Assembly: GCA_018266295.1 (NCBI GenBank)
Contig: JAFEAQ010000008.1
Location: 186,001-250,000, forward strand
Source of the DNA: Bdellovibrionales bacterium
GTDB taxonomy: Bacteria; Bdellovibrionota; Bdellovibrionia; Bdellovibrionales; Bdellovibrionaceae
Reading direction: 5' to 3'
Length of the DNA stretch: 64,000 nucleotides
Shown: positions 7,321 through 16,503 of the stretch, piece by piece
Layout of the letters: each line of letters starts with the position of its first letter
Position numbering within the stretch: the first letter of the stretch is position 1
The notes under the pieces: model-generated
Told to the model about the DNA's origin: nothing
What the model saw: only the letters and a program-made list of their open reading frames with translations
Databases searched by the model: none
Made by a program: the position numbers and the translations under genes

Positions 7321-7437
7321 GTCATGGCTTTAAGTACTGGGCTTTACGACCGGTGCTTCCACCATAGTCCCGTCCAGTGTCAAAATTCCCTCTGAAAATA
7401 GCTGTTTTAAGCGGTTTTCGAGCTTTGTCCAGGTCAT

Positions 7438-7467
7438 TTGATTGACTCACGGTTTTATAAATATTCT
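7438..7467 (+). promoter_or_regulatory. possible sigma-70-type promoter of fliD
   Basis: TTGATT at 7438-7443, 18 nt, TATTCT at 7462-7467. The match is only moderate and no sigma-28-type site is evident upstream of fliD. Confidence 0.3.
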
Positions 7468-7548
7468 GAGAGAATAAATGTATCAGGGACGCTCTGATTT
7501 TAAGAACTAGGATGGTTCTTAGATAAACGAGTCAGGAGGACTCACAAC

Positions 7549-8922
7549 GTGGCTGGCATTCGTATCTCCGGAATGGCCTCAGGATTACCGCCGAACATCG
7601 TCGATCAGTTGATGGACGCTGAGCGTATTCCTGTGAAAAACATGGAGCAAACGAGAGTCAAAAACGAAGACAAGCTCAAGCTTGTGACAGACCTCGAAAC
7701 CAAAGTGAACGACATCGTAAAAAATCTCGGTGAGCTGACGAATACCAAGGGGTTCTCTGATAAAAAACTCACGAGCGGTGACCCGAATATCGCTGATGGA
7801 TCTTTGGATCCAAACTTCGCGGTTCCAGGCGATTATAGCTTAGAAGTTCTGCAGCTTGCAGAGAAGCCTTCGGCAATTTCCAACGGCTTTCCTGATAAAG
7901 ACAAAGCTCAGATGGGTGTCGGTTACATCAAGTTCAAAACTCCTGAAGGCACCAAAGAAGTTTATATCAATGGTGAAAACTCGACCCTCACAGGCGTTGC
8001 GGATCAAATCAATGCTGCCAACGCTGGTTTGCGTGCTTCAGTCATTGAAGACCGCAAAGATCCTGAAAATCCCTATCGCCTTCTTGTGGCAGGTTTGGAT
8101 ACGGGGAGTGACAAACAAATCGAATTTCCGAAGATCTATATGCTCGACGGGGATCAGGATATGTACTTCGACGAATCTCGCCCGGCGAAGAACGCGAAAA
8201 TCAAAGTTGATGGCTTTGAAATCGAATTGCCTGAAAACAAAGTGGCGGACCTCTTCCCGGGCGTGACTCTGGATTTGAAGCAAGCAGCTCCGGGCAAACA
8301 AGTACGTATTAACGTCAAAGAAAACTACGAAGTTATTAGCGGCAAGATCAAGAGCTTCGTGGATGCATATAATGCGGTTCTTGGCTTTATTCAGCAGCAG
8401 CACAAACTCACGGCACAGAACGGCAGTAAGACGCCGACAATGGGCCCGTTGGGCGGTGACGGTCTTTTGCGCACGGTAGAGAGCTCTCTCCGCAGTGTGA
8501 TCATGAATCCAATGTATGCGAACGAAAGTCCGATCAAGCTCATCAACGAACTGGGTATCGAGTTTAATCGTAACGGTACTTTGGATTTCAAACAGGACAA
8601 GTTCAATAAGGTTTTGCAATCAAACCCGCAAGGCGTTGCCGAGTTCTTCCGCGGTGACGGGTTTAAGACGGGATTCGTGGTCAACGTAAAGAATGCCGTG
8701 AACAACATGGTGAATTCCCAGTTTGGTCCCATCGGGAACCGCAAAAAAGGGATGCAGGACAAGATTGATCAGATCAACAAGCGTATCGACAACAAAGAAC
8801 GTCAGTTGGTGCAGAAGGAAGAAAGCTTAAGAAAAAAGTTTGCAGATTTAGAATCAAAAATGTCTCAGCTGAACCAGCAAATGGGCTCTGTCCAGGCGAT
8901 GGCTCAAGGGGCAAAAGGTTAA
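7549..8922 (+). CDS. fliD: flagellar filament cap protein FliD
   Basis: Cap protein (HAP2) of 457 residues that promotes flagellin polymerisation at the filament tip. It starts with GTG after AGGAGGA (7534-7540). The N-terminal FliD_N domain begins with the typical IRISGMASGLP and a coiled region to about residue 65; the C-terminal FliD domain, with PTMGPLGGDGLLR and a long final coiled coil (residues 400-450), ends the protein. It is followed after 47 nt by fliS, the usual order. Confidence 0.95.
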   Translation: MAGIRISGMASGLPPNIVDQLMDAERIPVKNMEQTRVKNEDKLKLVTDLETKVNDIVKNLGELTNTKGFSDKKLTSGDPNIADGSLDPNFAVPGDYSLEVLQLAEKPSAISNGFPDKDKAQMGVGYIKFKTPEGTKEVYINGENSTLTGVADQINAANAGLRASVIEDRKDPENPYRLLVAGLDTGSDKQIEFPKIYMLDGDQDMYFDESRPAKNAKIKVDGFEIELPENKVADLFPGVTLDLKQAAPGKQVRINVKENYEVISGKIKSFVDAYNAVLGFIQQQHKLTAQNGSKTPTMGPLGGDGLLRTVESSLRSVIMNPMYANESPIKLINELGIEFNRNGTLDFKQDKFNKVLQSNPQGVAEFFRGDGFKTGFVVNVKNAVNNMVNSQFGPIGNRKKGMQDKIDQINKRIDNKERQLVQKEESLRKKFADLESKMSQLNQQMGSVQAMAQGAKG

Positions 8923-8969
8923 TAACGAATTGAAACCGATTACAGGGATGGAGGCATAGAAGGAGATTT

Positions 8970-9362
8970 ATGAAGAACGCCTATCAGAAGTACAAAACTA
9001 CATCAATTCAAAGTGCGAGCAAAGAGAAGCTGTTGTTGATGCTTTATGAAGGAGCGATTCGCTTCGTCAAGCAAGGGATCAAAGCTGCTGAAGAAAAAAA
9101 CATTGCCGAGCGTGGTTACAACATCGGTAAGGCCTTTGATATCGTCATGGAACTGAACAATACGCTGGACCACAAAGTTGGAGGCGAAATTGCGAAGAAC
9201 CTCGAGCAGCTCTATATGTTTTTAATGGAGCAGTTCACGAAAGCCAATATCTCCGGTTCACCAGAACCTCTTTATGCAAGCCTCAAGGTTTTAGAAAACC
9301 TTTATGACGGCTGGGTACAGGCAGTGGAAAAACTTAAAAAAGAACAAGAAGTTAAGAAATAG
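8970..9362 (+). CDS. fliS: flagellin export chaperone FliS
   Basis: A 130-residue all-helical protein with the FliS signature NAYQKYKTTSIQSASKEKLL and LMLYEGAIRF near the N-terminus. FliS binds the C-terminal helix of flagellin in the cytoplasm and prevents early polymerisation. It sits between fliD and a second small helical gene, with a ribosome binding site AAGGAG just upstream. Confidence 0.95.
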   Translation: MKNAYQKYKTTSIQSASKEKLLLMLYEGAIRFVKQGIKAAEEKNIAERGYNIGKAFDIVMELNNTLDHKVGGEIAKNLEQLYMFLMEQFTKANISGSPEPLYASLKVLENLYDGWVQAVEKLKKEQEVKK

Positions 9363-9370
9363 GAGAGTGT

Positions 9371-9796
9371 ATGCAAAGAATCATCAGTTTATTGCAGGAA
9401 AAGAACCACTACTTGGAAAAGTTCTACTCTCTGAACGAGACGGAAATTCTAAATTTCTCTATGGGAAATTTTGAAAATCTCGAGAACTTCTACAACACGC
9501 GCGAGCGTATTTTGGAAATCATCAGATATCTTGACGGTCAACTTGAGCAGGAAAACTCAGAGACGCATGACTTTAGCGGTATGAGTATCGAAGATCGCCG
9601 TCAAGTTGTTGAGTCGATGCGGACGAAAGACGAATACGTCAGCCGTATTATCGAGCAGGACCTGGAAGTTCTTGCCTGCATCGAGGCTGCGAAGTCGAAC
9701 ATCATCCGTGAACTTCAGGATGTGCGTCGAGCCCGTAAAGCCGTCGGTGGCTACAAGAGCCCGACCTTTAATAAGCGCCTCGACGAGGAAGTTTAG
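9371..9796 (+). CDS. FliT/FlgN-like flagellar chaperone (predicted)
   Basis: A 141-residue protein that is almost wholly helical and charged, starting 8 nt after fliS. Its position, length and coiled-coil pattern (two long helices around residues 1-60 and 75-125) fit the FliT or FlgN class of export chaperones, which bind FliD or hook-associated proteins. Sequence identity in this class is low, so the assignment rests on context and shape; a Bdellovibrio-specific protein is possible. Confidence 0.6.
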   Translation: MQRIISLLQEKNHYLEKFYSLNETEILNFSMGNFENLENFYNTRERILEIIRYLDGQLEQENSETHDFSGMSIEDRRQVVESMRTKDEYVSRIIEQDLEVLACIEAAKSNIIRELQDVRRARKAVGGYKSPTFNKRLDEEV

Positions 9797-9967
9797 TCAA
9801 TTTCATGACGTCTGGTGCCCGGTCGGAGTCAAACTTGTGGCTCATCTGTAATGATATGGGCGCCAGATCAAATTTAGATTCAATTCAGAAATAAAATTCT
9901 TTGGCATTGCGGTTGCTTTTCTAATTTTAGGACGCGTGATTCGTCTTAAAAAGGAGAAGGCCGAACA

Positions 9968-11050
9968 ATGAACCAGTTGCTTGAATTACACAACCTTCAA
10001 AAGTCCAGCGATCTTTCGGCTGGTCCTGAAACTCATCCAGAAGCTGTCGTAGAAACGGCCGCACCGGCGGTCGCACCCACGGTGTATTTTGACCGTGCCG
10101 AAGCCATCCGTGATTTCGATCGCGAAACCGAGATGGAAAAACCGAAGGCGAGTACTGAGATCTTGGATGAGAAAGCCGCACTTCTCGTAGCCAACGCTCG
10201 CGTCTTGATGAAACATCGTGAATTCGCTCTGGCGCTAAATCTTCTCCGTAGCGCCAGCAACCGTCAGTCTAAGAACACGGTGATTTTAAATCTGTTGGCA
10301 GAGTGTCTTGAGCGCACTCAACGTTTTGACGAAGCATTGATCGTGCGTAGTGCGGCGGTAAAAGTAGCGTGCAACTTTGAGCAAGTGCATAAGCTTGCGA
10401 CACTTTACTACAAGCTGGGTAAAGATGAAGAAGCTCACGGCCGCTACTTCGAGGCGCTGTCTTTGTTGACGGAAGAAAATGAAGCACTTTTTGAAATCTA
10501 TAAGAATATCGGCAACATTTTGGTTCGCCAAGGCGATTTTGAAGGCGCCGAGGAGTATTATAATAAGGCCTACACGTTGAATCCGGGCTGCGACACGCTT
10601 TTGGTCAACTTCGGTACACTTGAAGTTCAGCGTCAGGATTATGACAAGTCTTTGTACTGCTTCCGCCAAGCCGTAAAAGCAAATCCAAAAAATGACAAAG
10701 CATGGGTGGGCCTGGCAATGGTTCACGCGCAGTTCGGCGATCACGCTTTGGCGTGGGCAAATCTGGAGACTGCGGTGGATATCAATCCTAGTAATCGCAC
10801 AGCTGTCTTGCTTTTGGCCAGCTGGGGCGTTCGCGATCGCCGCGAAGATCAAAGCATTGAAGTTCTACAAAATTACCTCGGCCAAGTTGAGTTTGATGAA
10901 GACATGTCTTTGGCACTCATCAATCTCTATTGCAGCAATAGTCAGATCTCTGAAGCCAAGCTTGAGTGTGAGCGTGTGCTTCTATGGAATCCTGAAAATC
11001 AAGAAGTCGCTTCTTTGCGCGAGAAACTTAAAAATATTAAGAGAGCATAA
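9968..11050 (+). CDS. TPR-repeat protein, flagellar/glycosylation cluster
   Basis: A 360-residue soluble protein with a strong AAGGAGA upstream. After a poorly conserved N-terminal 60 residues, it consists of about seven tetratricopeptide repeats; clear units include GDFEGAEEYYNKAYTLNP, DYDKSLYCFRQAVKANP and DHALAWANLETAVDINP. TPR proteins beside glycosyltransferases often act as acceptor-binding or assembly subunits. It begins a tight chain of genes (gaps of 3 nt or overlaps) with a Maf-like and two GT9 proteins, directly after the filament genes, so a role in modifying flagellin is inferred. Confidence 0.75.
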   Translation: MNQLLELHNLQKSSDLSAGPETHPEAVVETAAPAVAPTVYFDRAEAIRDFDRETEMEKPKASTEILDEKAALLVANARVLMKHREFALALNLLRSASNRQSKNTVILNLLAECLERTQRFDEALIVRSAAVKVACNFEQVHKLATLYYKLGKDEEAHGRYFEALSLLTEENEALFEIYKNIGNILVRQGDFEGAEEYYNKAYTLNPGCDTLLVNFGTLEVQRQDYDKSLYCFRQAVKANPKNDKAWVGLAMVHAQFGDHALAWANLETAVDINPSNRTAVLLLASWGVRDRREDQSIEVLQNYLGQVEFDEDMSLALINLYCSNSQISEAKLECERVLLWNPENQEVASLREKLKNIKRA

Positions 11051-11053
11051 GAT

Positions 11054-11677
11054 ATGAGCATTATTTCTTTTTCTGAGAACTCTGCAGGTTATTTGATTCC
11101 ATTTGAAGACGGCAAGGCGCTTTGTGATTTCAATAGTCCCATCGAAGAGGCGGAAGCCTGGGTGGCAAAGCAAGATTTATCGATTTCTAATGAGATCGTT
11201 GTTTTGGGCCTGGGTGGCGGGTTTCACGTCCAGGCATTGAAAGAAGCGCACCCATACTTGAAAATTCACCTGATTGAATGCCGCGATCAACTTTTACCGA
11301 TCTATAAAAAGCAGATTCAATCCCAGGTCGAAAACTATTCTTGTTTTCAAAGCCTCGAGTCTTTGTTGGACTCTGAAGTTTTTGAAACGGTCGTCATGAA
11401 GTCTTTGCCTGTTTATTTCATGCAAAATACTTGGGGCACGCAGGAAGATCTTTTCTATTCACTTTGGAAAAACTTAACTGGACGCTCAGTTTATGCGATT
11501 GCAAAGCATTTCGCGAACTTGGGCATTGAGATCGATGAAGGCACTTTGACTTCGCTCAAAGCAACAGAGAAGCCCCTGACAATCAAAGATGCAACGGACA
11601 TCATTGCCAACTCTAACAGCCCGGCAGCTCAAGAAAGCCGCGGCTACTTTGAGACCTTGAAAGAACTTTTGAGATGA
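11054..11677 (+). CDS. Maf-like Rossmann-fold protein
   Basis: A 207-residue protein with a glycine-rich loop preceded by a hydrophobic strand (EIVVLGLGGGFHVQAL, residues 47-62) and an acidic end to the next strand (IHLIECRDQ, about 73-81). This resembles the N-terminal Rossmann segment of motility-associated-factor (Maf) proteins, which transfer nonulosonic acids to flagellin, but it is much shorter and lacks the rest of a Maf enzyme. An S-adenosylmethionine-like binding protein is an alternative. It starts 3 nt after the TPR gene and overlaps the next gene by 4 nt. Confidence 0.5.
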   Translation: MSIISFSENSAGYLIPFEDGKALCDFNSPIEEAEAWVAKQDLSISNEIVVLGLGGGFHVQALKEAHPYLKIHLIECRDQLLPIYKKQIQSQVENYSCFQSLESLLDSEVFETVVMKSLPVYFMQNTWGTQEDLFYSLWKNLTGRSVYAIAKHFANLGIEIDEGTLTSLKATEKPLTIKDATDIIANSNSPAAQESRGYFETLKELLR

Positions 11678-12924
11678 TGATTTTAGGAATCTCGCTATTA
11701 AGAATTGGGGATCTGGTCCTCCAGAGGCCTCTGATTGAGGGATTGCGTAAGATGCATCCTCAAGGCGAGATCCATTTGCTTGTGAACAAGCAATTCTCTC
11801 AGGTTGAGTTCCTCTTTGCGGGACTTGTCGATAAGTTTATTTATTTTGATCGCGAGGCTTTTCAAAAAAGCTGCGGCGAAAAGGAATACAATATTCTTTG
11901 GGGTTTTAAACACCTTCGCGAGTTCGTTGAAGGTGTGAACCAGAATTCTTACGACACGGTTTACAATTTTACTCATAACCGTCTCACAGCACACTTGTCA
12001 GGACTGATCTCGGCGCAAAAGCGCGTCGGTATCTACTCTCAGAACGGTGCCTTCTACGGGCTGACAAGTCCGTGGATTCAATTCTTTAATAATTACTTTG
12101 GCCGCCGGGAAGCCGCCGGTTTCCATTATACCGAGCTATTGGCAAAAGCTTTGGATATCCCGCTTGAGCAGGGTGCGATTCAATGGCGTCGTCCTTCCGG
12201 TAAAAAAACCGTGTTAATCCAGCCGCTGACCAGTGATGCGAAAAAGAACTGGGATCTGCAAAAGTACAAAAATCTTCTCGAAACTTTGCAGCAGAAAACG
12301 TCCTACCAAGTTCAGGTCCTCGGAGCGCCCTTTGAAAAAGAGCGGCTTTTGCAGCATTTTTCAGAGGAGAATTTACTGATTTGCGATTTTCAAGGAGCTG
12401 AAGCAGCCCTTAAAAATGCAGCCTTGCTGATCACTGGCGACACCAGCATCAAGCACTTGGCGGCGCTTCATGATCTACCGATTCTAGAGCTGGCGTTGGG
12501 AAGCAGTCAGCCGTTACAGGTGGGAGCGTACTCGAACAATTCAGTGATTTTACAGAGCCGGGTGAGCTGTGGCCCTTGTCCACATTCAGAAAAATGCTCT
12601 CAAGTGAGTCATCGTTGCGGTGAACAGTTGCCGGTGACCGCGGCTTATGAAGCCGCGCGAATGCTGTTAAACTTGGATCGCCCCGCGTGGGAAAGTTATG
12701 CGCAGAAATACGTAGAGCTGAATGTATTAAAGACGGAAATCCGTCATCTTATGGGATGGACCGTGCAATGCCTGTCGGTTGCCCAGAAAAATCAATTTGA
12801 TGAAGTTATACAAGCGAAGACGATGATCGTCGAAGAACTGAATCGTCGTACAGAATCAAGTAAGGGAGTTGCAAATGAACAACGAACTCGAAAGCTATCT
12901 GTCAGTGGCGCTGAAGCGTCTTGA
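11674..12924 (+). CDS. GT9 heptosyltransferase-like protein with four-cysteine motif
   Basis: A 416-residue glycosyltransferase family 9 (ADP-heptose transferase) protein. N-terminal domain: GISLLRIGDLVLQRPLI, the typical start. C-terminal domain: the nucleotide-binding ITGDTSIKHLAALHDLP (about residues 252-270). It carries Cys299, Cys302, Cys308 and Cys315 in a CGPC-x5-C-x6-C pattern. Four-cysteine iron fingers are known in the bacterial autotransporter heptosyltransferase family (TibC), which O-heptosylates proteins, whereas LPS enzymes usually lack one. The acceptor is therefore more likely a protein, plausibly flagellin. A C-terminal helical extension follows after residue 340. It overlaps neighbours on both sides. 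Confidence 0.8.
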   Translation: MMILGISLLRIGDLVLQRPLIEGLRKMHPQGEIHLLVNKQFSQVEFLFAGLVDKFIYFDREAFQKSCGEKEYNILWGFKHLREFVEGVNQNSYDTVYNFTHNRLTAHLSGLISAQKRVGIYSQNGAFYGLTSPWIQFFNNYFGRREAAGFHYTELLAKALDIPLEQGAIQWRRPSGKKTVLIQPLTSDAKKNWDLQKYKNLLETLQQKTSYQVQVLGAPFEKERLLQHFSEENLLICDFQGAEAALKNAALLITGDTSIKHLAALHDLPILELALGSSQPLQVGAYSNNSVILQSRVSCGPCPHSEKCSQVSHRCGEQLPVTAAYEAARMLLNLDRPAWESYAQKYVELNVLKTEIRHLMGWTVQCLSVAQKNQFDEVIQAKTMIVEELNRRTESSKGVANEQRTRKLSVSGAEAS

Positions 12925-13048
12925 GAAAGCTTATAAAGAAGTTTTAAAAACCCAAGGTTACGATGAACAAGCAGAGAAGTTGAAGCTTTTGGCGGAGCTC
13001 GTTAAAGAACAGGGACCACATGAAAATTCTAGTCATTCAGCTCGCTAG
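12875..13048 (+). CDS. small helical protein between two GT9 genes
   Basis: A 57-residue frame with AAGGGAG at 12862-12868 before its ATG. It overlaps the end of the first GT9 gene by 50 nt and the start of the second by 29 nt. The product is strongly helical and charged (ALKRLEKAYKEVLKTQGYDE, then EKLKLLAELVKEQ), consistent with a small coiled or partner peptide. The good ribosome binding site and the filling of an otherwise empty 95-nt gap support it; there is no family match from memory. Confidence 0.55.
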   Translation: MNNELESYLSVALKRLEKAYKEVLKTQGYDEQAEKLKLLAELVKEQGPHENSSHSAR

Positions 13049-14474
13049 GCTTGGCGACATTTATATGAGCTGGCCTGTTTTGCGGGCGCTCAAACGGTTG
13101 CATCCGAATTCGGATTTGCATTTTTTAACCCGTTCGAAGTTCGCGGCGGCCACTGAAGGCGTGCGCGTCGTTGATCGGCACATTCAGATGCCGACGTCGA
13201 ATATTCTAGAGCCCATGATTCAACCGGCGGCTGATGTCGATGGCTCGCTGGCGCGTTTGGATCATTTCATCGCGGATCTTCGTAACGAAGAATACGACTG
13301 GGTGATTAATTTGACCTTCTCTCCGGTATCAAGTTACTTGGTGCACGCGATTTCGAATCCAAACACCCGAGTGACGGGATATACCCGCCATGCTGACGGT
13401 TTCCTGAATATTCCGGATGAAGTCAGCGCCTACTTCTACGCCCAAGTTGGTGTCCACAGTCAGAATCGTGTTCACTTGACGGATATTTTTATTTCCATGC
13501 TGGGTTATGAGTACAAAGAAGAAGACTGGCTCGGTCCTCAGCTGGACGGCCGTGATTTCGGCCTGCCGCCGAGTTTTGTGCTGGTTCACATCGGTGCCTC
13601 GGAAGCGAAGAAATCTCTGCCGCCATTTAAGTGGGCAAGAGTTCTAAAAAACTTCTTCGATCACAATTTGGAAACTCCGATTGTGATGATCGGTGCCGCG
13701 AATGAGAGAAATCTCGGTGAAGCGATTGAAGCGGGTGTCAGCCGTGGCCGCATCATCAATTTGATCGGTCAGACGCATCTTCGTGATATTTTCCATCTGC
13801 TTAAGAATGCGCGATTGTTGGTGGGTTGCGATAGTGCGCCGATGCATATGGCGAGCCTGACAAACACGCCATGTTTGAACGTTAGCTTTGATTCGGTCAA
13901 CTTCTGGGAGACCGGCCCCAAGGCAACGCAAAGTTATATCTATAAAGCGAGCTTTCCCGAGGACGTGGTTTCAGAAGAACTCGGGTTGTACATGCACCAG
14001 GTATTGTGCGGGCAATCTCCGGCAGGCCTTATTCAAAGAAGCGCCGGACTTGCAAGCTATCAGGTTCCTCAAGAAGATCCCCGAGAACTCTTCACATGGA
14101 ATCTGATTCAGGCACTTTACCTGAGTGGTGATTTCCCGATCGTGGATGATCTGCAGTTTGTTCAGGCCATCGAGAAGATTTCCGAGGTCAACAAGATCGC
14201 TCAGGAAAACATCCGCGCCATCCCAGACAAAGGTCTGGACGTGATGGGACCTTTGCTGGACCGTGCAGATGAAGTGATGGCGGCCGTGGCACGCATGATT
14301 CCGACGGTAGGACCGATCATAAGATGGTACCAGACGGAAAAGCTACGTATCCCACCTGGCACGCAAGAGAGCGTCGCTAGCCGCAGCTTGGAAATCCACG
14401 AAAAGCTGCAAAGAATCTTGAGCGTTTATATGCTTGAAGATAGCATTAAAGCTCATGAATCTAGCAAAGACTGA
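13020..14474 (+). CDS. second GT9 heptosyltransferase-like protein
   Basis: A 484-residue family 9 glycosyltransferase. It opens with KILVIQLARLGDIYMSWPVL, has the acceptor-domain segment DWVINLTFSPVSSYLVH and the donor-binding motifs VLVHIGASEAKKSLPP and VGCDSAPMHMASLTNTP (around residues 265-290). A 150-residue C-terminal helical region follows that is absent from standard WaaC/WaaF enzymes. Unlike its neighbour, it lacks a clustered four-cysteine motif. The two GT9 genes, the TPR gene and the Maf-like gene are one transcription unit, so I infer a joint glycosylation job. LPS core synthesis is the alternative. Confidence 0.82.
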   Translation: MKILVIQLARLGDIYMSWPVLRALKRLHPNSDLHFLTRSKFAAATEGVRVVDRHIQMPTSNILEPMIQPAADVDGSLARLDHFIADLRNEEYDWVINLTFSPVSSYLVHAISNPNTRVTGYTRHADGFLNIPDEVSAYFYAQVGVHSQNRVHLTDIFISMLGYEYKEEDWLGPQLDGRDFGLPPSFVLVHIGASEAKKSLPPFKWARVLKNFFDHNLETPIVMIGAANERNLGEAIEAGVSRGRIINLIGQTHLRDIFHLLKNARLLVGCDSAPMHMASLTNTPCLNVSFDSVNFWETGPKATQSYIYKASFPEDVVSEELGLYMHQVLCGQSPAGLIQRSAGLASYQVPQEDPRELFTWNLIQALYLSGDFPIVDDLQFVQAIEKISEVNKIAQENIRAIPDKGLDVMGPLLDRADEVMAAVARMIPTVGPIIRWYQTEKLRIPPGTQESVASRSLEIHEKLQRILSVYMLEDSIKAHESSKD

Positions 14475-16503
14475 CGCTGTAAAACCATTAAGAAGCGCCG
14501 ATCCGATACTCTGGATCTCAAAGGATCCTTTGCCTCCAGAGTACCGGGCTTTATCGCTGATCGCGCGAGTGGATTGGGCTGAAGCTCAGTCCGCCGTTCA
14601 GGCTGAGCGTCTTTTGCAGGCCGGCCGTTTCTCTGTCATTCTGATTTCAGCCGATCTTGGCGAAAATGTGGCGCTTGATCTCGTTTACGTTGCCAAAGTT
14701 CATCAGGTTTTTTCAAGCCGGATCATTCGTTCGCAAGATCTTAACGAGCGTGTTGTACGCGAAGGAATTAATCGCGGCCAGGTTCAGCGAATTATTCCGC
14801 AGGAACTCGATGTTCAAACTTTCCGTGGCTTCCTGAACAGTGCCCTTGAGAAACATCTGCAGAGATCGCAGCAATCGCAGCTTCTCAAAGAATCTTCTCA
14901 AAGAAACCGTGAACTCGAAATTCTGACCAGCGGGCTGGAACAAATCGTTGAAGAACGAACTTTGCATATTGAGATCTCGCACACCGAAGAAAGCGAAAAA
15001 CTGAGCCGCGAGCGCCTTTTGATCCGTTTTATCAAAGAACTCGCGGGACAGAGCTCTTTCGAGGATCTTTTGCAGGTTCTACGCAAAGAGCTTCGTAAGT
15101 TTCACAAATTAGGTGATCCGATTCTTGCTTATCGGGTGACCGGCTCAAAAACATCTCTGATGAGTTTTCATGGCGGCCAGTTTAGTCAGTCAGAGACAGC
15201 TCTTGAAATCGAATTCCCTGATAAGTATCAGCCGAACCATCCAGAGATGGCAAAACACTTTGCAAATCATTATGGACGGCCTTTTATTAAAACTTTGATT
15301 TTCCCTCTGGAGTTGAAGCTGATTCGTCAGTTCGCCGAGGGCAAGGCCGAAGCGATTTTGTGTTTTGAGAGTTCACTTGTCGACAAGGAACTGGGGTTTT
15401 TCCTCGAATACATGAATGACCGCCTCGGTCCTTTGAGCATGGCCTTGGATCGGGTCTTATTGGACAATCAGCTTTCAAGTTTCTCTTATCGCTGGGAAAA
15501 AACTTTCGATAGCATGAAAGATCCTATTGCTATCGTTGACGTCGACTATGAAGTCATTCGTGCCAATAAGAAGTTTTCGGTGATCGGTCACGAAAAATGC
15601 CACGAGAGTTTTGCCGGGAGTAAAAAAATCTGTACCGGCTGTCCTGTGGCCCAGGCGCTGAAGGAAAAAACTTCGGAAAGCGGGCAGATCAAAGTCGGTC
15701 CGCGCACGTATCAAGTCTATAGCTATCCTATTGCCAGCGAAGACGGTGGCCGCTCAACAACCGTGGTGAATCAGTATGTGGATATCACGGAGTCTCGTGA
15801 GCTTTACCTAAAAGTTCTTCAGAGTGAAAAAATGGGTGCCATTGGAAAGCTGGCCGGTCATATCGCGCATGAGCTGAATAATCCGCTGACGGGCCTTCGT
15901 TCTTTGGCGCAGGTTTTGTTGCACGAAGCTCCCAAGGGAGAGGCTTTGCATTCAGACCTCGTCGAAATTGAAAAGGCAGCGGTTCGTTCGCAAAAGATTA
16001 TTAAAAACCTTCTTGAATTCTCGCAAAACGATACGCAGCCTCAGGCGCTTATTTCGGTCGATGAGATTGTTGAAAAAACTTTGCCGATGCTGAAAACCGC
16101 TTTGCGCTTGCATCGCTTTCAGTTGCATCTCGATGCTCGTCAGGCGCTGGTTGAAGTGGAGCCGCATCTTTTGCAGCAGGTGGTGTTTAATCTCGTGAAT
16201 AACGCCTGCCAGGCGATGAAAGATCCGGGGACGTTGACCGTGACCTCGGGAATTTCCGGGAAGAATCCCCGCATGGTGGAGTTGCGCGTGTCAGACACCG
16301 GCCCAGGCATTCCCCAGGAAATTCAAAACAAAATATTCGAAGCTTTCTTTACAACCAAAAAAGAGGGATTGGGCACGGGCCTTGGTTTAAGTATGTCGAA
16401 GTCCATCGTTGAAAGATTCGGCGGCGACATCCACTTTGAAACCGAGTCAGGCAAAGGGGCCGTGTTCTGTATTACTTTGCCTATTAAAGAGTTCGCAGCA
16501 TGA
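14455..16503 (+). CDS. hybrid-like sensor histidine kinase
   Basis: A soluble kinase of 682 residues from the ATG at 14455, which overlaps the previous gene by 20 nt (the frame is open from 14434). Order: a degenerate receiver-like domain (residues 1-130, no standard acidic triad), a coiled coil (135-185), a GAF-like region (190-345), a PAS domain (about 350-450) with a CHESFAG...CTGC cysteine cluster, a HisKA helix with His472 in GHIAHELNNP, and a HATPase with NLVNNACQAM, DTGPGIP and GLGTGLGLSM. There are no membrane segments. The response regulator begins 4 nt before its end, so they are a pair. Confidence 0.9.
   Translation: MNLAKTDAVKPLRSADPILWISKDPLPPEYRALSLIARVDWAEAQSAVQAERLLQAGRFSVILISADLGENVALDLVYVAKVHQVFSSRIIRSQDLNERVVREGINRGQVQRIIPQELDVQTFRGFLNSALEKHLQRSQQSQLLKESSQRNRELEILTSGLEQIVEERTLHIEISHTEESEKLSRERLLIRFIKELAGQSSFEDLLQVLRKELRKFHKLGDPILAYRVTGSKTSLMSFHGGQFSQSETALEIEFPDKYQPNHPEMAKHFANHYGRPFIKTLIFPLELKLIRQFAEGKAEAILCFESSLVDKELGFFLEYMNDRLGPLSMALDRVLLDNQLSSFSYRWEKTFDSMKDPIAIVDVDYEVIRANKKFSVIGHEKCHESFAGSKKICTGCPVAQALKEKTSESGQIKVGPRTYQVYSYPIASEDGGRSTTVVNQYVDITESRELYLKVLQSEKMGAIGKLAGHIAHELNNPLTGLRSLAQVLLHEAPKGEALHSDLVEIEKAAVRSQKIIKNLLEFSQNDTQPQALISVDEIVEKTLPMLKTALRLHRFQLHLDARQALVEVEPHLLQQVVFNLVNNACQAMKDPGTLTVTSGISGKNPRMVELRVSDTGPGIPQEIQNKIFEAFFTTKKEGLGTGLGLSMSKSIVERFGGDIHFETESGKGAVFCITLPIKEFAA

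Noticed and set aside
7321-7360. A sigma-28-like promoter before fliD
   Set aside because: The best candidate, TTAAGTAC-N11-ACCGGTGC, matches only part of each element.
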